A DNA stretch of 64,000 nt from Rickettsiella grylli. GTDB lineage: Bacteria; Pseudomonadota; Gammaproteobacteria; Diplorickettsiales; Diplorickettsiaceae. The notes beneath the pieces are model-generated. The model searched no databases. It was not told where the DNA came from and saw only the letters and a list, made by a program, of their open reading frames with translations. A program made the position numbers and the translations under genes. The DNA lies in assembly GCF_000168295.1 (NCBI RefSeq), contig NZ_AAQJ02000001.1, forward strand, positions 1,327,001-1,391,000, written 5' to 3'. Shown one piece after another: positions 1 through 8,640 of this stretch (position 1 is the stretch's first letter; every line of letters starts with the position of its first letter).

Positions 1-183
1 GCAAGCTTTAATGGCCAGTCCATGCTCATCTATGCACCTATTCAGGCCGTGTTAGCTATTTACACACGGGAAAACGGTCAGGGTATGGCTTTTACAGAAA
101 AAGAAAACCATGATGAGGATGGAAACAATCCACCTCCTCGCGTTAGACCGGGGACAAAACCTAAACTGTCCATTGTTAAATAA
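1..183 (+). CDS. sspB: SspB, ClpXP adaptor (C-terminal part)
   Basis: The gene enters from the left edge. The visible 60 codons are open from base 1 to a TAA at 181-183. They contain the SspB hallmark FNGQSM, followed by a segment like VLAIYTRENGQGM, an acidic and proline-rich linker, and a tail ending in LSIVK. In E. coli SspB the matching tail ends in LRVVK and is the part that docks on the zinc-binding domain of ClpX. The folded domain captures ssrA-tagged substrates. The N-terminal two thirds lie outside the window, so the start cannot be judged. The next gene starts one base after this stop. Confidence 0.85.
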   Translation, partial: ASFNGQSMLIYAPIQAVLAIYTRENGQGMAFTEKENHDEDGNNPPPRVRPGTKPKLSIVK

Positions 184-184
184 C

Positions 185-634
185 ATGTCATTACCTATCA
201 TGATTGGATGGAGAGAATGGGTATCTTTACCTGCGTTAGGAATACCTCGCTTAAAAGCTAAAATCGACACCGGTGCTCGAACTTCCGCTTTGCACGCCTG
301 TCATGTAGAAATTATTGAAAAAAATTCTCATCAAAAGCAAGTACGCTTTGTTATACATCCTCAACCGCGGCGATTTCCTAAAAAAGCAATTCCCTGTACC
401 GCAGACCTATTTGATATACGGGAAGTGACCGACTCAGGAGGACATAAAGAAAATAGATGTGTTATTCAAACGACTATTGTCCTCGGGACCCAATGCTGGA
501 GCATTGAAATTACTTTAACGAGTCGAGATAACATGCGTTTTAGAATGTTATTAGGCCGAACAGCGTTAAAACATCGTTTTACGATTAATCCAACTTATTC
601 TTATTTGCATAGCAAAAAAACTATAATTCCATGA
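185..634 (+). CDS. rimB: RimB-like retropepsin-type protease (RimK-associated)
   Basis: A 149-residue protein of the family long mislabelled 'ATP-dependent zinc protease'. It carries the aspartic-protease signature [13 protein letters not shown] near residue 28. In Pseudomonas the homologue RimB removes the glutamates that RimK adds to ribosomal protein S6. An ATG further upstream (110) would run the gene through the end of sspB, so the ATG at 185, one base after the sspB stop, is preferred; the next ATG is at 200. The stop overlaps the rimK start in an ATGA, which implies translational coupling and a shared role in ribosome modification. A rimA phosphodiesterase gene, present in Pseudomonas, is not seen here. 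Confidence 0.85.
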   Translation: MSLPIMIGWREWVSLPALGIPRLKAKIDTGARTSALHACHVEIIEKNSHQKQVRFVIHPQPRRFPKKAIPCTADLFDIREVTDSGGHKENRCVIQTTIVLGTQCWSIEITLTSRDNMRFRMLLGRTALKHRFTINPTYSYLHSKKTIIP

Positions 635-1512
635 AAATTGCAATCTTATCCCAGCGTCCAAAGCTCTATTCCACGCGTCGTTTAGAAGAAGAAGCCAAGA
701 AAAGAGGTCATCACGTTAAAATTATAGATACTTTACGGTGCTATATGAATATCACCACCCAAAATCCTTATATTCATTATAAAGGAAAAATTTTAGATAA
801 ATTCGATGCGATTATTCCCAGAATTGGCGCTTCCATCACATTTTATGGTTCTGCACTCGTCAGACAATTTGAAATGATGGGAGTCTATGTGGCTAATAAT
901 TCTATTGCCATTACCAGAGCTCAAGATAAACTTCGTTCCTTACAAATTTTATCTCGCAAAGGAGTCGGTTTACCTATCACGGGATTTGCTTACTCCCCTG
1001 ATGATATTCAAGATTTAATTAGCATGGTGGGCGGCCCTCCTTTAGTCATTAAAATTTTAGAAGGCACTCAAGGGATTGGGGTGGTACTTGCTGAAACTCA
1101 ACAAGCCGCTATCAGCGTTATTGAAGCATTCTTAGATTTACAAGCCCATATTATGGTTCAAGAATATATCAAGGAGGCCAAAGCAGCTGATATTCGGTGT
1201 TTTGTAGTCAACGGAAAAGTCATTGCCGCGATGGAACGACAAGCTAAATTAGGTGAATTTCGTTCTAATATCCATCGAGGTGGAACTGTTCGACTGACTA
1301 AATTAACCGCTGAAGAAAGAGAAACGGCTGTTCGAGCCGCTAAGGTTATTGGCTTAAACATTGCAGGGGTAGATTTGTTACGCTCCAATCGAGGCCCTTT
1401 AGTCATGGAAGTCAATTCTTCCCCAGGATTAGAGGGCATTGAAAAAGCCACCCAAAAAAACATTGCTGAAATCATTATTAAATCGATCGAAAAACGATCC
1501 CAAAAGCATTAA
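631..1512 (+). CDS. rimK: RimK, ribosomal protein S6 glutamate ligase
   Basis: A 293-residue ATP-grasp ligase of normal family length. It adds glutamate residues to the C terminus of ribosomal protein S6, and in E. coli can also make poly-alpha-glutamate. The N-terminal pre-ATP-grasp domain starts MKIAILSQ. The ATP-grasp region includes [13 protein letters not shown], the MVQEYI hinge, the [17 protein letters not shown] strand, and the metal-binding end [15 protein letters not shown]. The start overlaps the rimB stop by 4 bases. Together rimB and rimK form a write/erase pair for S6 glutamylation. Confidence 0.93.
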   Translation: MKIAILSQRPKLYSTRRLEEEAKKRGHHVKIIDTLRCYMNITTQNPYIHYKGKILDKFDAIIPRIGASITFYGSALVRQFEMMGVYVANNSIAITRAQDKLRSLQILSRKGVGLPITGFAYSPDDIQDLISMVGGPPLVIKILEGTQGIGVVLAETQQAAISVIEAFLDLQAHIMVQEYIKEAKAADIRCFVVNGKVIAAMERQAKLGEFRSNIHRGGTVRLTKLTAEERETAVRAAKVIGLNIAGVDLLRSNRGPLVMEVNSSPGLEGIEKATQKNIAEIIIKSIEKRSQKH

Positions 1513-1532
1513 GCAATAATGAAGCATAATTC

Positions 1533-1561
1533 TTGACTGTATAAGCGTGTTTTCGTATAAA
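1533..1561 (+). promoter_or_regulatory. Sigma-70 promoter of rarA
   Basis: TTGACT at 1533-1538 and TATAAA at 1556-1561 are separated by exactly 17 bases. Initiation about 7 bases after the -10 box would fall at about 1568, one base before the only available rarA ATG (1569). The promoter placement therefore predicts a nearly leaderless transcript. Seen by eye, not tested. Confidence 0.7.
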
Positions 1562-1568
1562 TCAAGGA

Positions 1569-2873
1569 ATGATAATACCTACTTATTCTTTTTCACCCTT
1601 GGCGGCACGTTTGCGGCCTCAGCATTTAGATCAATTTTTTGGTCAAGCTCATTTATTAGGGCCTCAAAAACCGTTACGTCGCGCCTTGTTAAACAATCAA
1701 TTACACTCCATGATTTTATGGGGTCCACCCGGAACAGGAAAAACGACCTTAGCTCAATTAATGGCACATCACATTCAGGCAAAATTTGAATCCTTATCTG
1801 CTTTACAATCGGGTGTTAAAGAAATACGACAACTTGCAGATCGTATAAAATCCCAAATGAATACACATCAACCTCAAAAAACAATTTGTTTTGTTGATGA
1901 AATACATCGTTTTAATAAATCTCAACAAGACTCACTTTTACCTTTTGTAGAATCAGGACTTTTTATATTAATTGGCGCGACCACTGAAAACCCATCTTTT
2001 GAAATTAATAATGCGTTGCTTTCAAGAACCCGCGTTTATGTATTAAAAAAATTGAGTGTCAATGACATTATGAAAATCATTGATCGCGCTTTAAATGATC
2101 AGGTCAATGGTCTGGGCCGTCAACAGTTAATGATGGAAACTTCCATAAAAAAGCAATTAGCGCACATGGCTGATGGCGATGCGCGTCAAGCTTTAAATCT
2201 TTTAGAAATTGCAGCGGAAATAGCTGAAAATAATATTATTGACCAAAATAGTTTAAAAAAAATGACTCAAACGAGTTTAAGACGATTTGATAAAAATGGA
2301 GAATTTTTTTATGATCAAATTTCAGCACTTCATAAATCAGTTCGCGGCACTGATCCCGATGCGGCCCTTTACTGGCTCGCTCGGATGCTCGATGGTGGAT
2401 GTGATCCCTTATATATCGCAAGACGTATTGTAAGAATGGCCAGTGAGGATATCGGCAATGCAGACCCTCGGGGTTTACACATTGCTTTAGATGCGTGGAT
2501 GGCGCAAGAACGTTTAGGGAGTCCTGAAGGCGAGCTTGCTTTAGCTCAAGCGGTCGTTTATTTATCTTGTACTACAAAAAGTAATGCCGTATATACTGCT
2601 TTTAAAAAAGTTATGCGCGAAGTGAAAGAAAGTGGAAGCTTAGAAGTACCCATTCATCTTCGTAATGCACCGACTCAATTGATGCGAAAACTTCATTATG
2701 GAAAAAACTACCGCTATGCACACGACGAGCCTGATGCTTATGCATTCGGCGAAAATTATCTCCCTGAAGAACTCGTCGGTCGACAATATTATTTTCCTGT
2801 TTCTCGCGGATTAGAGCTTAAAATTGCAGAAAAGTTAAAGCATTTAAAAAAGAAAACCGTGAATAATGAATAA
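1569..2873 (+). CDS. rarA: RarA (MgsA), replication-associated recombination ATPase
   Basis: A 434-residue AAA+ ATPase acting at stalled replication forks; it resembles clamp-loader subunits and RuvB. Visible motifs are LAARLRPQHLDQFFGQ at the N terminus, Walker A GPPGTGKTT (about residue 53), Walker B FVDEIHRFNKSQQD, sensor 1 IGATTENPSFE, and the MgsA C-terminal domain with SEDIGNADPRG and the usual final segment YYFPVSRG.E. Length is typical. In-frame TAA at 1542-1544 and the absence of another start between it and 1569 fix the ATG at 1569. A purine run (AAGGA) abuts the ATG with no spacer, so it is not a normal ribosome-binding site. The gene converges on the lipid-remodelling fusion. Confidence 0.93.
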   Translation: MIIPTYSFSPLAARLRPQHLDQFFGQAHLLGPQKPLRRALLNNQLHSMILWGPPGTGKTTLAQLMAHHIQAKFESLSALQSGVKEIRQLADRIKSQMNTHQPQKTICFVDEIHRFNKSQQDSLLPFVESGLFILIGATTENPSFEINNALLSRTRVYVLKKLSVNDIMKIIDRALNDQVNGLGRQQLMMETSIKKQLAHMADGDARQALNLLEIAAEIAENNIIDQNSLKKMTQTSLRRFDKNGEFFYDQISALHKSVRGTDPDAALYWLARMLDGGCDPLYIARRIVRMASEDIGNADPRGLHIALDAWMAQERLGSPEGELALAQAVVYLSCTTKSNAVYTAFKKVMREVKESGSLEVPIHLRNAPTQLMRKLHYGKNYRYAHDEPDAYAFGENYLPEELVGRQYYFPVSRGLELKIAEKLKHLKKKTVNNE

Positions 2874-2931
2874 AAAAAACTTATTTCATCGTTAAACTTT
2901 TTAATAAATAATTCTCTATGTATCCTTTTAT

Positions 2932-5900
2932 TTAACGCATTAACGTTTTTTTCAACCACTCTTTTACTGCTCTATAGTCAACCTTACCACTGCCTAATAG
3001 TGGCATATTATCCATAAAATATATTTTTCTTGGCAAACTTAATTCCGATAGCCCTAATTCCTTAAATGCTTTAATCAGTAAAGATCGCGTTGCGCACTGA
3101 TAACCGGTTATCAAAATAAGTTGTTCGCCTTTTTTAGCATCTGGAACACTGAATAGTGCATGATATTTATCCGGCCATAATTCATAAATTTTGTTTTCTA
3201 TCGCCGTTAAAGAAAGCATTTCTCCGCTTATTTTTGCAAATCGCTTCACCCTATCCTTTATAGTCAGGTATCCTTCCCCATCGACCGATACAATATCTCC
3301 TGTATCATGCCAACCATGAGGGGGAGGTATAATTTCGCCCAGTTCCTTACTTAAATACCCAAGCATGATATTAGGGCCCGATATTAATAATCGTCCTCCT
3401 TCTTTTATATCAGAAACCGGCTCAATCTCATAACGAATACCTGGCAAAAATTTACCGACTGTACCTGGCTTGTTTTGCATCGGTGTATTCACGCTAATAA
3501 CAGGGGACGCTTCTGTTACGCCATACCCTTCAAAAATACGGATTCCAAATTTTTCCATCCATAATTTACGCGTTTTTTCTTTTAATTTTTCAGCACCTGC
3601 AAAAACATAGCGAACACTGTAAAAATCATAGGGATGTGCATATCGACCATAACCTGCTAAAAAAGTATCTGCACCAAACATAATCGTTGCATTGCATTCA
3701 TAAATCATATTGGGAACTTTACGATAATGGAGGGGAGAAGGATAAAGAAATGTTTTTATTCCATGATAGACAGGTAAAATAATGCAGGCCGTTAAGCCAA
3801 ACGCGTGAAATAAAGGTAAGGAACTAAAAAAAATGTCGCGTTTGTTAAAGTCAACCTGTGTCGTCATCTGCGCAATATTAGCGTGTATATTTTTATGACT
3901 GAGAACAACACCTTTGGGGTCACCTTCTGATCCGGAAGTAAATAAAATCACTGCAGGATCTTCTGGATGCGTTCCTTTTTTTAATTTTTTATAATAATAA
4001 TAGTGAGGAAATCGGCTAAATAAATTCGCTTTTAATTTATCTTTCCAAGAAATTTCCTTTTTCACGTCCTCTAGATAAATAATGTGTATGCCTTTTTCAT
4101 TGAGTCGCTTAACAAGCTCAAATAAATTAACAACTTCTATAAATTGTCTAGAGGTCAGTATGCAACGAATCTGAGCAATATGACAGGCCGATTCAATTTG
4201 GAAAAAACCCATCGTGTAATTAAGTAAAGCGGGAACTCTACTTACAGCCTGTAATGCAAAAAAACTGACAACAGCAGTCACTCTATTGGGCAATAAAATC
4301 CCTACAGTGTCTTGATAGTGAGTCCATTGAGCAATATAAGACCCTAAAATAAAACAACGTGTAATTAATTGATTATAGTTTAAAGCGACTCGTGTAACAT
4401 CTTCTACTATTTTTGTTTTACCCTTATGGATCGATCTCCCTTCTAATAATCCTTGAAATAACGTTTTATTGTAATCTGTGCTACAAAACAACATCTCCAC
4501 CATCATGTCATAAAGCTGATTACTAATCACTTGTCTTCTTTTTCGACTACTCATTGTGGGATCAACGATAAACTTTCGAGGAGGTAAAATTGAAATATAA
4601 ATTTTTGGAAACCAACGTAGTTGAACTTTCCCTCTTAAACGAGAAAAGTGCGTATATTGCGCTCCTTGTAAACGAATAGGTAATAAATTAACTTTAGCGT
4701 GATGTGCTACCAAGCCAGGACCTTCATAAAGCTTCATCAAGGCTCCTGTTGTGGTAATTCTTCCTTCAGGAAAAATAATACATTTTTGTCCTTTTTTTAC
4801 CTCTTTTATTAATGTTTTAATGGCCAAAGGATTTAAAGGATCAAGCTCAAAAACAGTAGAAAAATATAAAAAAGGCCGTATCCACCAAATTCGGGAAGTA
4901 AAACTATTGATTGCAAATAAAAGTTCGTCAGGTAAAAACGCATAAATGAGTACGACATCTAAAAAAGATGTGTGATTCGCAATAATAACAACGCTTTCAC
5001 CTGCAAGTCTATAATTCTCAAATCCACTGAGCTTAACGTCGTAAAGAAGGCTTAATAGTTTTCGTAAAAATGGTTTAATCAATCCTTGGGGAATTAAACG
5101 TGTTGCATAAACCGCTATTCCTATATTAATAATCCCTAACAATAAAAAAATTTGCGCAATCGTTAAATCAATTTTAAGTAAGAAAACGATAACGATACTT
5201 GCAAGAACTATAAATAAAGAATTAATAATATTATTAGCTGCTATTGTCCTCGCACGATGTGCACGAGCCGTATCGGTTTGAATGAAAGTATACAAAGGAA
5301 CTATATAAATACCTCCCGCCATTGATAGACCTAACAAGTCTAAACAAATTCTCCAGTGCGATAATGTATTAAAAAAATTAGAAAAATTAATTAATTTTTC
5401 TGTATGCGTGGCAGCCTGGCTCGATGCAAAATAAAGATCAAATATAAAAAAACTCATTAACCAAAGACTAAGCGGTATCCATTTCATACTTATTCTATGC
5501 TTTAACAAACGATTACAAACTAATGCACCACTTGCTACCCCTACTGTAAAAATAATTAAAAAAAGAGTCACTACACTTGCATCAGCATGCAGAATATTTT
5601 TAGAAAAATTAGGAAATTGTGTTAAGAATGTTGCGCCTATTAACCAAAACCAGGATATGGCAAGTATCCCTAAGAAAACTTTTTTTTCAATCTTCACTTG
5701 CTGGATGATTTGTAGCGTAACTTGAATAAAATGAAAATTTAATTTTAAATTTGGGTTTGCTTTACGCGTCGTTGGAACATAAAAACTAGCCCCTAACCCC
5801 AGACTGGCAATCGACATCATTATTGTTGAAACCCATCTTAAATCAATATGGTTCGCTATTAATAATCCGCCGAGAAGTGTTCCTATCAAAATAGCCATAA

Positions 5901-6378
5901 ATGTGGTGGCTTCTATTAATGCATTTCCTGCAATTAAAGCATCTTTCCTTAATAAATCAGGTAAAATAGCATATTTAATAGGCCCAAAAAAACTGGAATG
6001 CGTGCCCATCAAAAATAAAACGAACATCAATAAACTTTCTGAGCGAAAATAAAATCCCATACTCGCTAATAACATAAAAAGGCATTCAAAACTTTTGATA
6101 AAAATGATCAAGGAGCGTCTGCTAAACTTATCCGCTAGCTGACCTGCAAAAGCAGAAAAAAGAAAAAAAGGTAAAATAAATAAAATTGCCGCAAGCGTCA
6201 CTGAAAGCTGTTGCAGAAAAAGCGATTGTGCAACAAATTGATAAGTAATTAATATAATTAAAGCATTTTTAAATACATTATCATTAAATGCACCTAAGAA
6301 TTGTACTAACAATAAAGGAACAAATTGTCGATTTTTTAACAAGGAAAACTGATTAATTACAGGCACTCCCCCCCTCAT
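2932..6378 (-). CDS. aas: MFS / PlsC acyltransferase / acyl-ACP synthetase fusion (Aas-LplT type)
   Basis: A protein of about 1150 residues with three parts. Residues 1 to ~425 form an MFS transporter (VQFLGAFNDNVFKNAL, many hydrophobic helices) like LplT, the lysophospholipid flippase. Residues ~440-640 are a PlsC-type acyltransferase with NHTSFLD (~470) and FPEGR (~544). Residues ~660-1150 are an acyl-AMP ligase with FTSGSEGDPKGV (~815), GYGVTEASPV, and a C-terminal K in GSGKVDYRA. In E. coli these activities are on two proteins (LplT and Aas) that flip lysophosphatidylethanolamine inward and re-acylate it. The fusion would do import, acyl activation and transfer in one inner-membrane polypeptide. 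GTG at 6393 is a possible earlier start; the ATG at 6378, preceded by GGTGGG, is preferred. It is convergent with rarA, and no clear terminator lies between them. Confidence 0.88.
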   Translation of the reverse strand: MRGGVPVINQFSLLKNRQFVPLLLVQFLGAFNDNVFKNALIILITYQFVAQSLFLQQLSVTLAAILFILPFFLFSAFAGQLADKFSRRSLIIFIKSFECLFMLLASMGFYFRSESLLMFVLFLMGTHSSFFGPIKYAILPDLLRKDALIAGNALIEATTFMAILIGTLLGGLLIANHIDLRWVSTIMMSIASLGLGASFYVPTTRKANPNLKLNFHFIQVTLQIIQQVKIEKKVFLGILAISWFWLIGATFLTQFPNFSKNILHADASVVTLFLIIFTVGVASGALVCNRLLKHRISMKWIPLSLWLMSFFIFDLYFASSQAATHTEKLINFSNFFNTLSHWRICLDLLGLSMAGGIYIVPLYTFIQTDTARAHRARTIAANNIINSLFIVLASIVIVFLLKIDLTIAQIFLLLGIINIGIAVYATRLIPQGLIKPFLRKLLSLLYDVKLSGFENYRLAGESVVIIANHTSFLDVVLIYAFLPDELLFAINSFTSRIWWIRPFLYFSTVFELDPLNPLAIKTLIKEVKKGQKCIIFPEGRITTTGALMKLYEGPGLVAHHAKVNLLPIRLQGAQYTHFSRLRGKVQLRWFPKIYISILPPRKFIVDPTMSSRKRRQVISNQLYDMMVEMLFCSTDYNKTLFQGLLEGRSIHKGKTKIVEDVTRVALNYNQLITRCFILGSYIAQWTHYQDTVGILLPNRVTAVVSFFALQAVSRVPALLNYTMGFFQIESACHIAQIRCILTSRQFIEVVNLFELVKRLNEKGIHIIYLEDVKKEISWKDKLKANLFSRFPHYYYYKKLKKGTHPEDPAVILFTSGSEGDPKGVVLSHKNIHANIAQMTTQVDFNKRDIFFSSLPLFHAFGLTACIILPVYHGIKTFLYPSPLHYRKVPNMIYECNATIMFGADTFLAGYGRYAHPYDFYSVRYVFAGAEKLKEKTRKLWMEKFGIRIFEGYGVTEASPVISVNTPMQNKPGTVGKFLPGIRYEIEPVSDIKEGGRLLISGPNIMLGYLSKELGEIIPPPHGWHDTGDIVSVDGEGYLTIKDRVKRFAKISGEMLSLTAIENKIYELWPDKYHALFSVPDAKKGEQLILITGYQCATRSLLIKAFKELGLSELSLPRKIYFMDNMPLLGSGKVDYRAVKEWLKKTLMR

Positions 6379-6556
6379 GAGACCCACCAACACCTCTTCT
6401 AAAAAAGCTTATCAGTATAACATAGTAAAAAATTTGCTTTAAACCTCATTTTTTGTAAAAAATACCATTCGCTTATTCAATTTTATCTTATAACACGCCA
6501 TTAAAATACATGACTATTTTTTAACGTGACGTTATAAGAAGATCAGTTGATATCAG

Positions 6557-6585
6557 TTGATATTAATCAATTGCACAGGTATTAT
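6557..6585 (+). promoter_or_regulatory. Sigma-70 promoter of the tRNA cluster
   Basis: TTGATA at 6557-6562 and TATTAT at 6580-6585 have a 17-base spacer and lie about 60 bases before tRNA-Pro. The decamer ATCAGTTGAT is repeated head to tail at 6542-6551 and 6552-6561 and overlaps the -35 box. This placement suits an activator or repressor site, but no protein can be named. Confidence 0.6.
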
Positions 6586-6646
6586 CCTTAACGCAAAGTT
6601 GGCACCGATAGTTGGCGTATTATGTCAATTAAGTTCCAATGGTTAA

Positions 6647-6723
6647 CGGGGTATAGCGCAGCCTGGTAGCGCGTCTGCTTTGGGAGCAGGATGTCGGGGG
6701 TTCAAATCCCTCTACCCCGACCA
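6647..6723 (+). tRNA. tRNA-Pro (TGG)
   Basis: The 77-base cloverleaf includes an encoded CCA (6721-6723). The acceptor stem CGGGGTA pairs with TACCCCG, the anticodon stem CTGC/GCAG closes a TTTGGGA loop with anticodon TGG, and the T arm contains GTTCAAATC. It is the first gene of a Pro-Arg-His cluster resembling part of the E. coli argX-hisR-leuT-proM set in another order. Confidence 0.96.
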
Positions 6724-6825
6724 AAATTTTTGGATTTGTACTTAATTTTAATCGATAATTAAAAAACGGTTCACTTCCTTATCATTAAGAAGTAAACCAG
6801 CTCGTTTAAAAAATTAGTAATTTTC

Positions 6826-6902
6826 GCGCCTGTAGCTCATCTGGATAGAGCATCGGCCTTCTAAGCCGAGGGTAGCAGGTTCGAGTCCTGCCAGGCGCGC
6901 CA
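6826..6902 (+). tRNA. tRNA-Arg (TCT)
   Basis: The acceptor stem GCGCCTG pairs with CAGGCGC, the discriminator is G, and CCA is encoded at 6900-6902. The anticodon arm CGGC-CTTCTAA-GCCG gives anticodon TCT. The T loop is GTTCGAGTC. It lies 102 bases after tRNA-Pro and is probably co-transcribed with it. Confidence 0.96.
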
Positions 6903-6926
6903 ATATCTTTGCCGTTTGGATTCAAT

Positions 6927-7003
6927 GGTGGACGTAGCTCAGTTGGTAGAGCCCCGGATTGTGATTCCGGTTGTCGTGGGTTCGATCCCCATCGTTCACC
7001 CCA
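6927..7003 (+). tRNA. tRNA-His (GTG)
   Basis: It has the extra G(-1) typical of tRNA-His, opposite C73, and encoded CCA at 7001-7003. The anticodon arm CCGGA-TTGTGAT-TCCGG gives anticodon GTG. The acceptor stem contains one G-T wobble (G4-T69). Its 3' end borders a degraded integrase gene, so it is a candidate attachment site of a lost mobile element. Confidence 0.95.
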
Positions 7004-7019
7004 TTTTTCAATGGGTTGC

Positions 7020-7491
7020 CCGGCTAAATGTACCCGTTTTGTACCAGTCACATGACCCGTGGCTTCTTTTAGACGATCACTATTTAAGTGTGCATATTAC
7101 GTTCTGCTCTATTAAGGATAGATCGAATCAGCGCTAGTAGCCGATTAACTCTTGCTGGCGAAACATTCGTTTCTTACTTTTCTTGCGCTATCGCTTCAAT
7201 CATATCACTATCCATCTCACTTAATTTTTTGTTTTTAAGATAAGGTTCTACCCATTTGTCGTTTATGTGCTGATACCTTCAACCATTTGATGACAGCATC
7301 CTACCATAACCGTTCTGGTCTTTCTTTTAATTTACTTTGGTGCCACAGATCAGCTTTTAATCGATCATGTAGCTTCTGCACGGCTATTTTGTTTGCCATC
7401 CAAGTAGCTAGATGCTTTTTCTTATGTTACTGAACCTATTCGCAACACGTGTTGCGTAAAGCTTATATAGACTTGCCTTATTCCTATTCAT
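7020..7491 (-). pseudogene. Phage-type tyrosine integrase remnant (N-terminal half)
   Basis: Read on the minus strand from about 7491, the sequence yields integrase-like pieces in shifting frames. They are: a start piece with YATRVANRF; then KLHDRLKADLWHQ and KERPERLW followed by an in-frame stop and DAVIKWLKVSAHKR; then, in another frame, KKLSEMDSDMIEAIAQEK and SPARVNRLLALIRSILNRA. This is the arm-binding and core-binding layout of tRNA-targeting phage integrases. At least two frame changes and two stops make it non-functional, and the catalytic RHRY domain is absent. It lies against the 3' end of tRNA-His, as expected for the relic of a tRNA-integrated element. Confidence 0.72.
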
Positions 7492-7517
7492 AAAAAAAAT
7501 AAATGGAGTGGATAAGT

Positions 7518-7628
7518 ATGGAGAAAAATGCTTTTGAGATATTTATTCAGCATTGTGGAACAATAGAAAAGGCAGCCAACATCTTGAAAACCTCACATCA
7601 AAATGTCAGCTCTACAAAACTGCAATAA
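7518..7628 (+). pseudogene. Truncated Cro/YdaS-like helix-turn-helix fragment
   Basis: A 36-codon reading frame begins at an ATG, and its product includes FEIFIQHCGTIEKAANIL followed by KTSHQNVS. This pattern matches the start of YdaS/Cro-like phage repressors (a helix, then 'aa..L..s...vS.W'). It stops where the recognition helix should continue, and nearby bases in another frame may hold the rest. It is best read as a phage-regulator relic in the same decayed island. Recognition rests on pattern only. Confidence 0.35.
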
Positions 7629-7800
7629 TCGGTATTTTCTCCGGGTAGATATATTAGAAGAGGACAGCTGAGCTCAATCACAAAGAGATAACGTCATTTA
7701 ACCTAAACCACACCTCCCCGAAAGAAAAACAGTGCCCCATACGGTTGCAGAATACAACGAAAAGTGTTACATTTCGAAACCTTACGGGATGGGATAATTC

Positions 7801-8640
7801 ATGCAAATTAGTACTTTTCTGACTCGCCTGGAGGCGAAAGGTTATTGCAGCTTTACTTTCCCTCAAGTTAAAGAGGCTTTGGGTGTGTCTGACGCGGCAA
7901 TAAGAGCGGCTTTAAGACGTCTGAAAGAAAAAGGGGAGCTTTCTCAGCCACTAAGCGGTTTTTATATTATAGTGCCCCCTGAATATAGGATATTGGAATG
8001 TCGCCCTGCGGATCATTTTATTTTTGATCTTATGCGGCATATTAAAGCATCCTATTACATAGGGTTGTTAAGTGCCGCACAGTATTATGGTGCTGCACAT
8101 CATAGACCACAACAATTTCAAGTGATAACCAATCAAAAAAGACGATCTATTACCTGTGGGCGTATTAAGATAGTCTTTATCACTAAAAAAAATAGCGATT
8201 GCACCCCTACTCAAAATTTTAACACTTCTCAAGGTATCGTAAGGGTCTCAAGTCCTGAAGCCACCGCAATAGATATGGTCACTTATCCTGATCACTGCGG
8301 AGGCCTAGATAATGTTTTAACCGTACTAATGGATTTGGTAAAAAAATTAGAGCGTAATAAATTAGTACATTTGGCATCCACTATAAATAAAGCTACCGAG
8401 ATACAACGACTTGGATATTTGCTGGATTTAATTAAAGCAAATGATTTGAGTGATGGTTTGTTTCAATTGCTCAAAAATCGCCGTGTACGCAGCCGCCTAT
8501 TAGTAGCATCCCCCCAAAAATCCCTTACGCTTAAAAAATTTTCCATAAAATTAGAAAAAGATAAAAAATTATTCTCACGAGAAGTAAAAAACAATAAGTG
8601 GAAACTAATTATCAATAAAAAATTGGATCTAGAGAAATGA
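7801..8640 (+). CDS. abiEi: AbiEi-type antitoxin / transcriptional autoregulator
   Basis: A 279-residue protein. The N-terminal winged-helix part (TFLTRLEAKGYCSFTFPQ, then a helix with AIRAALRRLKEKGEL) is followed by the AbiEi body with YYIGLLSAAQYYGAAHHRPQ and a segment ATAIDMVTYPDHCGGLDNV. AbiEi proteins neutralise AbiEii and repress their own promoter. The stop overlaps the toxin start in an ATGA. The upstream 40 bases contain a palindromic TTTCGAAA (7772-7779), a possible part of the operator. The gene looks intact inside an otherwise decayed island next to tRNA genes, consistent with a toxin-antitoxin pair that outlived its host element. Confidence 0.85.
   Translation: MQISTFLTRLEAKGYCSFTFPQVKEALGVSDAAIRAALRRLKEKGELSQPLSGFYIIVPPEYRILECRPADHFIFDLMRHIKASYYIGLLSAAQYYGAAHHRPQQFQVITNQKRRSITCGRIKIVFITKKNSDCTPTQNFNTSQGIVRVSSPEATAIDMVTYPDHCGGLDNVLTVLMDLVKKLERNKLVHLASTINKATEIQRLGYLLDLIKANDLSDGLFQLLKNRRVRSRLLVASPQKSLTLKKFSIKLEKDKKLFSREVKNNKWKLIINKKLDLEK

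Noticed and set aside
7441-7456. 16-bp perfect palindrome CGCAACACGTGTTGCG, considered as an operator or recombination site
   Set aside because: It lies inside the degraded integrase coding sequence and is explained by the codons for ATRVA; no second copy was seen.
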